This document shows positions 1 through 5,696 of a stretch of 7,430 nt of DNA, in pieces (the first letter of the stretch is position 1; every line of letters starts with the position of its first letter). Origin of the DNA: Rhodospirillales bacterium (lineage in GTDB: Bacteria; Pseudomonadota; Alphaproteobacteria; Rhodospirillales; Casp-alpha2); the NCBI GenBank assembly GCA_018664265.1, contig JABJOR010000366.1, positions 1 through 7,430 on the forward strand. Direction: 5' to 3'. Below the pieces are notes generated by a model, which saw only the letters and a program-made list of their open reading frames with translations, did no database searches and had not been told where the DNA came from. A program made the translations under genes and the position numbers.

Positions 1-292
1 CGCCACTGTGCTCTGCACCAAACCAACTTCCAGCATCAAGTCTTTGAAGTTCCGTCAATGAAAGCGCGCCAACTGCCCCCTGCCCCGAGGTTGTTCTATC
101 AACCGTATCATCGTGAATGACCACGGGCTTTCCGTCTGCACTTAGCTTTACATCAAATTCTACACAGGAAATGCCAAGAGAAGCAGCGGCCTGAAACGCT
201 GAAGCCGTGTTTTCAGGCGCATATCCACAAGCCCCCCGATGGCCAATTACTGGTGGTATTTTAAGTCTCTGGCTGGACAGCACCCTATTCAT
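1..292 (-). CDS. Glycerophosphodiester phosphodiesterase, N-terminal part (cut by window edge)
   Basis: Translating the minus strand from the ATG at 292 gives 97 residues of a GDPD-family enzyme, which hydrolyses glycerophosphodiesters to glycerol-3-phosphate and an alcohol. Visible family motifs are the first-strand [13 protein letters not shown] (about residues 17-29; general-acid/base His and metal-binding Glu), a [11 protein letters not shown] block (about 45-55; metal-binding Glu and Asp) and VVIHDD (catalytic second His). The next block, DRTTSGQG, is also typical. The C-terminal part lies outside the window. No signal peptide is visible, which fits a cytoplasmic UgpQ-like enzyme, but the exact subtype is not resolved. 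An in-frame ATG at 325 would add 11 residues. I prefer 292 because a good minus-strand promoter (327-356) would start transcription near 320, inside that extension. Neither start has a strong ribosome binding site. The gene diverges from the malic enzyme gene. Confidence 0.9.
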   Translation of the reverse strand, partial: MNRVLSSQRLKIPPVIGHRGACGYAPENTASAFQAAASLGISCVEFDVKLSADGKPVVIHDDTVDRTTSGQGAVGALSLTELQRLDAGSWFGAEHSG

Positions 293-303
293 CGGACGAT
301 ACT
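274..303 (+). promoter_or_regulatory. Candidate sigma70 promoter for the malic enzyme gene
   Basis: TGGACA (274-279) and GATACT (298-303) are separated by 18 bp and match the sigma70 consensus at 5 of 6 and 4 of 6 positions. Transcription would start near 310, leaving a leader of about 35 nt. The -35 box lies inside the start of the divergent phosphodiesterase gene, which is unavoidable because only about 50 bp separate the two start codons. It is a by-eye match and a weaker promoter nearby is possible. Confidence 0.3.
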
Positions 304-326
304 CATAGTTACGGTTTGAACTCATA

Positions 327-356
327 CTTATACAGGAAAAAAAGATGGCTGATCAA
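327..356 (-). promoter_or_regulatory. Candidate sigma70 promoter for the phosphodiesterase gene
   Basis: On the minus strand there is TTGATC (351-356) and TATAAG (327-332) with an 18-bp spacer that contains a run of seven T. The expected start point is near 320, giving a leader of roughly 28 nt before the ATG at 292. The -35 box lies inside the first codons of the malic enzyme gene, so the two units may interfere. This is found by eye from consensus matching only. Confidence 0.4.
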
Positions 357-2636
357 GAAACCCTGAAAGATATGGCACTGCACTATCACCGATATCCGCA
401 TCCGGGCAAGGTGAAAGTGGCGGCAACCAAACCACTGGGCAACCAGCGTGATTTGGCACTGGCCTATTCACCGGGCGTCGCCTTTGCCTGTGAAGCCATT
501 GAAGAAAACCCTGTTGAGGCCCGTAATCTGACAAATCGAGGAAACCTGGTTGCCGTAATCACCAACGGAACCGCCGTTCTGGGCCTTGGATCTATTGGGC
601 CACTTGCCTCAAAACCAGTTATGGAAGGCAAAGCTGTTCTGTTTAAACAGTTTGCCGATATTGATGTTTTTGACATTGAAATCAATGAACAAGACCCGGA
701 AAAGCTGGCCGATATCGTAATAGCGCTGGAGCCTACCTTCGGCGCGGTCAATCTGGAAGACATCAAGGCACCGGATTGTTTCATTGTTGAGCAAAAATGC
801 CGCGAGAAAATGGGTATCCCGGTCTTTCACGATGACCAACACGGCACAGCAATTGTTGTCAGTGCGGCTGTTTTAAATGGCCTCAGAGTTGTTGAAAAAA
901 ATATCGAAGATGTCAAAGTGGTTTCTACTGGCGGCGGCGCGGCCGGAATTGCCTGTCTCAATCTGATGGTCCGTATGGGATTAAAGCCCGAAAACGTGAC
1001 CCTCGTCGATATTGCCGGGGTGGTCTACAAAGGTCGCGTGGAGGAAATGAACCCCCATAAGGATGTTTACGCTCAAGACACCAAGGCACGGAAACTGGAT
1101 GAAGTCATCGAGGGCGCCGACATTTTCCTTGGTCTTTCTGCAGGGGGAATCCTGAAACCCGAAATGCTCATGAAGATGGCTGACAAGCCACTGATATTGG
1201 CTCTTGCCAATCCTACACCGGAGATCATGCCCAATGAGGCCCGCGAAGCCCGTCCGGACGCCGTTATTGCGACGGGACGTTCAGATTTCCCCAATCAGGT
1301 TAATAATGTTCTGTGCTTTCCGTTTATCTTCAGGGGCGCCCTGGATGTAGGCGCGACAACCATTAATGAAGAAATGAAATTGGCTGCCGTTAATGCCATC
1401 GCTGATCTGGCTACGGCCGAAAGCTCGGAAGTTGTCGCTAAGGCTTACACAGGCGAAAAGCTCTTGTTTGGTCCGGAATACCTTATTCCAAAGCCGTTCG
1501 ATCCCAGGTTGATTACCCACATCGCACCGGCTGTTGCGAAAGCCGCCATGGATAGTGGTGTCGCAACCAGACCGATTGAAGACTTCGATGTCTACCTTGA
1601 AAAACTTGACCGCTTTGTCTTCCGCTCCGGCATGGTTATGAAGCCTATATTTGAGCGTGTTCGCGGCTCAGAAAAACGAATTGTTTTTGCAGAAGGTGAG
1701 GACGAGCGCGTTTTAAGGGCTGTTCGTGTTATTGTCGATGATGAAATCGGACGCCCTATTCTGGTTGGTCGTCCAGAGATTATTGCCCGACGCATTGGAC
1801 ACTTTGGTCTGCGCCTGAAGGTCGGCCAGGATTTCGAAATCTGTAACCCGGAAAATGATCCTCGTTATGATCAATACTGCAAATTCTTCCACAATATTTC
1901 AGAACGCACCGGTATAGCGCCGGATGCAGCCAGAACTATCATGCGTACCAACAATACGGTTATTGCCGCGTGCATGGTAGCTCAAGGTGAAGCCGACGCT
2001 ATGATTTGTGGCATTCACGGGCGATTTGATTGGCACCTGAGATACGTACAAACGATTATCGGTAAAGCCAAAGGTGTCCATAATATCTACAGCATGAATT
2101 CCCTTGTCCTGCCAAAAGGAACATTCTTCTTCAGCGACACCCACGTGACACTTGATCCCAGTGCAGATGATCTTGTTGAAATGACCCTTATTGCTGCCCA
2201 CGAAATTCGCCGCTTTGGGATAACCCCGAAGATTGCACTGCTGTCACATTCAAATTTTGGCTCGGAAAATTCGGATACAGCACAGAAAGTTCGTAAAGCC
2301 GCTAAGATTTTACGCGAAAATTATCCTGACTTGATGGTTGATGGCGAAATGCATGCCGATAATGCGCTGGATGATGAGCTACGCGAACGCATGTTCCCCA
2401 ATTCAAACCTCAAAGGGGTTGCAAACCTGTTCATCATGCCGGATCAGGACGCGGCGCATATCGCATTTTCGATGGTCAAAAAAATTGCTGACGGACTAGT
2501 GATCGGCCCCATTCTGATTGGGGCTGCCAAACCTGCCCATATTTTAACTGCGTCAGTTACCGCGCGCGGCATTGTCAACATGGCTGCCATTGCCGCTGCA
2601 GAAGCTATCGAAGACGAGCAAATTCAGCTCATCTGA
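345..2636 (+). CDS. maeB: NADP-dependent malic enzyme with C-terminal phosphotransacetylase-like domain (MaeB type)
   Basis: This 763-residue cytoplasmic enzyme decarboxylates malate oxidatively to pyruvate and CO2, with NADP as the usual cofactor of the family. The length is the normal one for two-domain MaeB proteins. The N-terminal malic domain shows YSPGVA with the family catalytic Tyr (Y41), a Lys-rich GKAVLFK block (95-101, catalytic Lys probably K96), [10 protein letters not shown] (137-146; metal ligands E138 and D139) and FHDDQHGT (161-168; third metal ligand among the Asp pair). The nucleotide-binding domain has GGGAAG (196-201), ANPTPE (288-293) and a GRSDFPNQ block (311-318). From about residue 430 to the end a PTA-like domain follows, beginning with [12 protein letters not shown] (448-459). 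In this family that domain usually has no transacetylase activity and serves allosteric control by acetyl-CoA. AGGA at 334-337 supports the ATG at 345. The reading frame is intact, and its stop lies 18 bp from the stop of a convergent small gene. Confidence 0.96.
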   Translation: MADQETLKDMALHYHRYPHPGKVKVAATKPLGNQRDLALAYSPGVAFACEAIEENPVEARNLTNRGNLVAVITNGTAVLGLGSIGPLASKPVMEGKAVLFKQFADIDVFDIEINEQDPEKLADIVIALEPTFGAVNLEDIKAPDCFIVEQKCREKMGIPVFHDDQHGTAIVVSAAVLNGLRVVEKNIEDVKVVSTGGGAAGIACLNLMVRMGLKPENVTLVDIAGVVYKGRVEEMNPHKDVYAQDTKARKLDEVIEGADIFLGLSAGGILKPEMLMKMADKPLILALANPTPEIMPNEAREARPDAVIATGRSDFPNQVNNVLCFPFIFRGALDVGATTINEEMKLAAVNAIADLATAESSEVVAKAYTGEKLLFGPEYLIPKPFDPRLITHIAPAVAKAAMDSGVATRPIEDFDVYLEKLDRFVFRSGMVMKPIFERVRGSEKRIVFAEGEDERVLRAVRVIVDDEIGRPILVGRPEIIARRIGHFGLRLKVGQDFEICNPENDPRYDQYCKFFHNISERTGIAPDAARTIMRTNNTVIAACMVAQGEADAMICGIHGRFDWHLRYVQTIIGKAKGVHNIYSMNSLVLPKGTFFFSDTHVTLDPSADDLVEMTLIAAHEIRRFGITPKIALLSHSNFGSENSDTAQKVRKAAKILRENYPDLMVDGEMHADNALDDELRERMFPNSNLKGVANLFIMPDQDAAHIAFSMVKKIADGLVIGPILIGAAKPAHILTASVTARGIVNMAAIAAAEAIEDEQIQLI

Positions 2637-2654
2637 TATTAATTTGTGTCTTGA

Positions 2655-2837
2655 TCAGTAGATTTCATCAAGATCGAGAATTGAATCATCAAGGCTGATA
2701 TCATTGCCCAGAACATCAATGGCCCGGATACCCATTGCGGAACGATCACCGGAAAGCTCCATGGCTCCAGCGGCCTTACCCAATTCTGCATTGAGTAGTT
2801 CCTGGAATTCCTCAGGTACATCATAATTGATCTGCAT
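2655..2837 (-). CDS. Small acidic protein of unknown function (60 residues)
   Basis: I do not recognise this family. The 60-residue product is strongly acidic: I count 14 Asp/Glu against 3 Lys/Arg, with no Cys, His or Trp. It has no membrane segment or signal peptide. The N-terminal half looks amphipathic and helical (PEEFQELLNAELGKAAGAME), and the tail is Asp-rich (LDDSILDLDEIY). It is probably real because AGGAG (complement of 2846-2850) stands eight bases before the ATG, and because the amino-acid pattern is protein-like. It converges on the malic enzyme gene (18 bp between stops) and diverges from the B12 mutase operon, with the 217-bp intergenic region between the start codons. A GTG-started overlapping frame (2639-2884) has no ribosome binding site and I treat it as a shadow. 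A role as a small binding or adaptor protein is possible, but nothing in the sequence shows it. Confidence 0.6.
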   Translation of the reverse strand: MQINYDVPEEFQELLNAELGKAAGAMELSGDRSAMGIRAIDVLGNDISLDDSILDLDEIY

Positions 2838-2845
2838 GGTTCTAA

Positions 2846-2850
2846 CTCCT
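2846..2850 (-). promoter_or_regulatory. Ribosome binding site of the small acidic protein
   Basis: The minus strand reads AGGAG eight bases before the ATG at 2837, a near-ideal Shine-Dalgarno. It decides between two overlapping minus-strand frames in favour of the 60-residue one. Confidence 0.65.
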
Positions 2851-2857
2851 GTTTAAT

Positions 2858-2871
2858 AGCGTATGTACGCT
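2858..2871. repeat. Perfect 6-bp inverted repeat, possible operator or leader hairpin
   Basis: AGCGTA and TACGCT face each other across a 2-bp centre. The palindrome lies seven bases upstream of the ribosome binding site of the small minus-strand gene, so it would be in that gene's leader. A two-base loop is too tight for a good RNA hairpin, so a dimeric repressor site is the likelier reading. It is nearly 190 bp from the mutase start, so a role there is less direct. Confidence 0.4.
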
Positions 2872-2950
2872 CGTGAACCGTCACATTTTCAGTTATATTG
2901 TTACAAAGTCCGACAAATCATTTTGCCGTACTCTATTGAACACAGAACTT

Positions 2951-2978
2951 GGTTAACAAAATCTTTAAAAAATTAACC
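2951..2978. repeat. Inverted repeat GGTTAA / TTAACC in the region upstream of the mutase operon
   Basis: Arms at 2951-2956 and 2973-2978 are perfect complements separated by 16 AT-rich bases. The whole element lies about 75-105 bp upstream of the mutase start codon, a usual distance for an activator or repressor site of the GntR, LysR or similar type. No regulator gene is in the window, so the binding protein is unknown. The AT-rich composition makes chance occurrence more likely. Confidence 0.3.
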
Positions 2979-3054
2979 ATGTTTTTTATGCCTCTTGCAC
3001 ACGCCTCAGGAATAAGGAATTCTTGGGTGTCTAATCAAAAACTAAGAGAGCAAT

Positions 3055-4824
3055 ATGCGCGCATTTGATGACAACTGGTCACGCACGGGCATCTTCCCGG
3101 ATGGCGAGACTCTTGACGTAAATTCCGCTTTGGATACGGGCATAGCAAAGGCCCGTACAGTTCAAGTCGCCCGCAACCCTTTTCTCACTCATTATGATGT
3201 TGATAGCGAAATCACATTCAAGAAACGCTGCATGTCAAAACAGGAAATCATGGTTCATGCTCAGATCGGTTATCGTAATTTCGAAAAAACCCGACAAGCC
3301 TATGCTGAAATTCACGACAGCATAACGACAAAAGGTGGACGAGTAGATCGTTATGGAATTTGTCTGGACTGGTCCATGGGGTATCCCGCAAGTCAGCGCA
3401 AAGGCCGCCCCAAAGGAACGGGCTTGATCCTCAAGGATGTAGAACAATACCAGCACCTGACATCAGCGGCACCCGTGGCTCCGCATTTTGGAGACTTTGT
3501 TCTGGGTATGCCAGCTGCCCTTGAAAACACCGTTGCTGCTCTCAGTGCAGGCTCAACAGCTATTGGAAACATCGGGCAATACTTTACCTTTCGCCTGCCT
3601 GACTGGAATGATGATCTCGCCAGTACGCAGGCAACAGTTTCTGCTCTGGCATTATGCGCCAATCAACCCGTCGATATTCTCATACACTCTAATCTTGATG
3701 ACGGGTTTGCCGCCTTGTTCAGTGATCTATCCTGCGCACTTGGTGCCGTTTTATTAGAGCAATATATCGTCACAGATTTAATGGGGTGCCAGATTGGTCA
3801 TTGTTTCGGACATACGTTTTCTGATCCTGTAACCCGGTGGGCATTTCAACGGGCACTCGCCAGAATTCAAAAATCCCCCGGCACGATGATTTATGGCAAC
3901 ACAACATCTTATGGAGCGGATATTGCCAGCAATTATGCAGCCCTCGCTTCATACCTGAATATCGACATAGCGGCTCTGCGTTATGAGCACACCGGACATG
4001 CCATCAATCCGGTTCCGGTAACGGAAGCCCTACGCATACCTGACGTGAACGAGATTATTGACGCCAGCCTGTTTGCCAATGAGTTAATCCGAAGAAGCGA
4101 ACCTGTTACAACATTTATAAACCCCGATATAACCGACCCTGTTATCGATAGCCTGATAGACGGAGCCTATACGTTTTTTAAAAACGTCATGAGTGCTTTT
4201 GAAAATCGAGGTATCGACACCAACAACGCCATTGAAATGTTGCTGGGATTGAAGCGTGTTGGGGCAAGAAGATTAGAAATCCTTTATGGCCCAGGAGAGC
4301 CAGATGACAGCATTCCAAACAAACGTCACCCTGTTGTTCAGACCCCGGTTATTCAGGAGCTTGATAGCGCCGCACGCAGTATTCTGGATAACCTTGGAGC
4401 GATTGCTGAAACCATTTCAAATGCCAAACTTTCAATCTGTGTCGCAACGACCGATGTCCATGAATATGGCAAACTCGTTATGGAAAGTGTGCTTCGCGGC
4501 CTTAATGTTACCATTCTGGATGGTGGTGTCAGCACAGACCCGGACAAGCTAGCCGATTTTGCTGTGAAATCAGGAGCCCATGCCATAGCTTTGAGCACCT
4601 ACAATGGCGTTGCGCTGAGTTTCACCACAAAGCTTACCTCCCATTTGAAAGAACAAAATGCGTCAATCTCGGTTTATATAGGTGGAAAGCTCAACCAAAT
4701 CCCCGAGGACAGCAATTCCAGCTTACCCGTTGATGTTAGCAAAGAAATCGAAAACAACGGTGTCACCCCATGTACCACCATTGAAGAAATGATAAGAAGC
4801 ATAGAAAGAAAGGCACTTACATGA
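3055..4824 (+). CDS. Single-chain B12-dependent mutase-like protein: glutamate mutase epsilon-like barrel plus cobalamin-binding domain
   Basis: This 589-residue protein ends in a clear cobalamin-binding domain (about 460-589): D467-x-H469-x-x-G472, S514 after 41 residues, and G543-G544 after 26 more. These are the classical spacings of DxHxxG-SxL-GG proteins that hold B12 base-off through the histidine; here the middle motif reads SxY. The first 420 or so residues look like the TIM barrel of the glutamate mutase epsilon chain. The resembling blocks are GRPKGTG (117-123), a GMPAALENTVAALSAG stretch near 150-165, EHTGHAINPVPVTEA (311-325) and ILYGPGEPD (409-417). I made these comparisons from memory, not by alignment. 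No PLP lysine motif of aminomutases and no four-helix cap of corrinoid methyltransferases is evident. By family analogy the reaction would be an adenosylcobalamin radical rearrangement, with an unknown substrate. The start has only a weak ribosome binding site (AGAGAG, 3045-3050). The stop overlaps the next gene by four bases, implying coupled translation. Confidence 0.8.
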   Translation: MRAFDDNWSRTGIFPDGETLDVNSALDTGIAKARTVQVARNPFLTHYDVDSEITFKKRCMSKQEIMVHAQIGYRNFEKTRQAYAEIHDSITTKGGRVDRYGICLDWSMGYPASQRKGRPKGTGLILKDVEQYQHLTSAAPVAPHFGDFVLGMPAALENTVAALSAGSTAIGNIGQYFTFRLPDWNDDLASTQATVSALALCANQPVDILIHSNLDDGFAALFSDLSCALGAVLLEQYIVTDLMGCQIGHCFGHTFSDPVTRWAFQRALARIQKSPGTMIYGNTTSYGADIASNYAALASYLNIDIAALRYEHTGHAINPVPVTEALRIPDVNEIIDASLFANELIRRSEPVTTFINPDITDPVIDSLIDGAYTFFKNVMSAFENRGIDTNNAIEMLLGLKRVGARRLEILYGPGEPDDSIPNKRHPVVQTPVIQELDSAARSILDNLGAIAETISNAKLSICVATTDVHEYGKLVMESVLRGLNVTILDGGVSTDPDKLADFAVKSGAHAIALSTYNGVALSFTTKLTSHLKEQNASISVYIGGKLNQIPEDSNSSLPVDVSKEIENNGVTPCTTIEEMIRSIERKALT

Positions 4825-5603
4825 AACAGAAAGTCGGCATCCTGGGCGTAGGCCATCTCGCAAGTTATATGGTCAAAGGAATGATGCGCCACGATGACAG
4901 ACCAGAAATCATCCTGTCGCCGCGTGGAGCCATCGTGGCCCAACACCTTTCTGAAACTTATGATCTTGAAATAGCCAAAAGCAATGAAACTTTGGTGGAG
5001 CAATGTGATGTTGTTTTGCTCGCCACTCGTCCCCCCGACTTACTGGAAGCCATTTCGGGTTTGCCCTGGCGCGCCGATCAAACAGCCATATCGGTCGCAG
5101 CCGGAGTGGCACTTCCCGGAATTGAGCGAGCCGTAAGCCCGGCAACCGCCATTCGCAGCCTGCCCGTTACAGCCGCAGAAATTGGCGAAAGCCCAACGTG
5201 CCTGTATCCAGAAAACTCAACGGCGCGAACACTTCTGGAAATGATGGGGCCTGTTTACGCTCTGGATAATGAGAAAACTTTTGAGCTGGCTAGCATTCAG
5301 GGCGTTGTTTTCAGCGTATTTCACGCCGGGATCGCCAGTGTTGCTGACTGGTTTGAACAAAACGGGTTGGAGCCCACCATGGCCCGCAATCTGGCAGCAA
5401 GTGCGCTGCGGGCAACTGGTGGTATGGTTCTGGAGCACCCGGAAAATAGCTTTGATCATATGATCAATGAATATGCATCTCCGGGGACATTGACCAAACT
5501 GGCTTTGGAAACCTTACAGAAAAACGGCGGACTATCCGGTTGGCATGACGCCCTGGACAAAGCCCAAAACCGCAGCCTGGAAATCAATAAAAGTACCCAA
5601 TAA
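4821..5603 (+). CDS. Divergent ProC-family NAD(P)-binding oxidoreductase (pyrroline-5-carboxylate reductase-like)
   Basis: This 260-residue protein has the ProC fold plan and length. It starts with a Rossmann motif GILGVGHLA (6-14, GxGxxA), followed by CDVVLLATRPPD (62-73, where ProC has the AVKPQ-type strand), SVAAGV (91-96), an R-S-L-P turn (112-115) and a C-terminal SPGTLT motif (220-225) matching the SPGGTT substrate loop. T225 would line up with the substrate-binding Thr of ProC. Two hallmark sequences are altered: RxMPNxPA is RSLPVTAA, and the SGSGPAY helix start is replaced by SIQGVVFSVFHAG (158-170). A biosynthetic proline role is therefore doubtful. A reductase or dehydrogenase of another cyclic imine or amino/keto acid is more likely. 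ATGA overlap with the mutase stop, plus AAAGG at 4809-4813, shows tight co-expression, so it probably acts on the mutase's substrate or product. Confidence 0.8.
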   Translation: MKQKVGILGVGHLASYMVKGMMRHDDRPEIILSPRGAIVAQHLSETYDLEIAKSNETLVEQCDVVLLATRPPDLLEAISGLPWRADQTAISVAAGVALPGIERAVSPATAIRSLPVTAAEIGESPTCLYPENSTARTLLEMMGPVYALDNEKTFELASIQGVVFSVFHAGIASVADWFEQNGLEPTMARNLAASALRATGGMVLEHPENSFDHMINEYASPGTLTKLALETLQKNGGLSGWHDALDKAQNRSLEINKSTQ

Positions 5604-5618
5604 GTGGCATTGAATTCA

Positions 5619-5647
5619 TTGAACTTGCTATATTAAAATACTATATA
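5619..5647 (+). promoter_or_regulatory. Candidate sigma70 promoter for the aldehyde oxidoreductase gene
   Basis: TTGAAC (5619-5624) and TATATA (5642-5647) with exactly 17 bp between them form the best promoter match in the window. The expected start is near 5654, giving a leader of about 43 nt. It would let the oxidoreductase be expressed beyond, or independently of, the two upstream genes. AT-rich intergenic DNA produces such matches by chance, so confidence is moderate. Confidence 0.45.
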
Positions 5648-5658
5648 CCAACTCGCAT

Positions 5659-5673
5659 GCTCCTAAATGGAGC
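5659..5673 (+). other. Small hairpin in the leader of the aldehyde oxidoreductase gene
   Basis: GCTCC and GGAGC form a perfect 5-bp GC-rich stem with a 5-base loop, starting about five bases after the predicted transcription start. No T-run follows, so it is not an intrinsic terminator. It could stabilise the 5' end of the mRNA or be fortuitous. It lies ten bases before the AGGA ribosome binding site and would not mask it. Confidence 0.35.
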
Positions 5674-5696
5674 CCAATTATCAGGAAAAATATATA

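Noticed and set aside
2649..2673. Inverted repeat TCTTGAT / ATCAAGA between the convergent stops, considered as a terminator
   Set aside because: The stem is AT-rich with an 11-base loop and no T-run follows on either strand, so it does not meet the pattern of an intrinsic terminator.
2639..2884. Minus-strand frame of 81 codons starting at GTG, overlapping the 60-residue gene
   Set aside because: It has no ribosome binding site and a less protein-like composition. The overlapping 60-codon frame has a strong AGGAG and a better start.
2953..2978. TTAA repeats upstream of the mutase, considered as a CtrA box (TTAA-N7-TTAAC)
   Set aside because: None of the TTAA pairs has the seven-base spacing. 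The nearest combination gives TTTA in the second half, and the region is simply AT-rich.
3055..4824. Mutase-like protein as a trimethylamine-type or methionine-synthase-type corrinoid methyltransferase
   Set aside because: There is no recognisable four-helix cap motif in front of the B12 domain, and the barrel blocks look closer to glutamate mutase epsilon. The alternative is not excluded without a structural search.
3055..4824. Mutase-like protein as a PLP-dependent aminomutase (lysine 5,6- or ornithine 4,5-)
   Set aside because: I see no PLP-binding lysine motif in the B12 domain region and the barrel does not look like that family.
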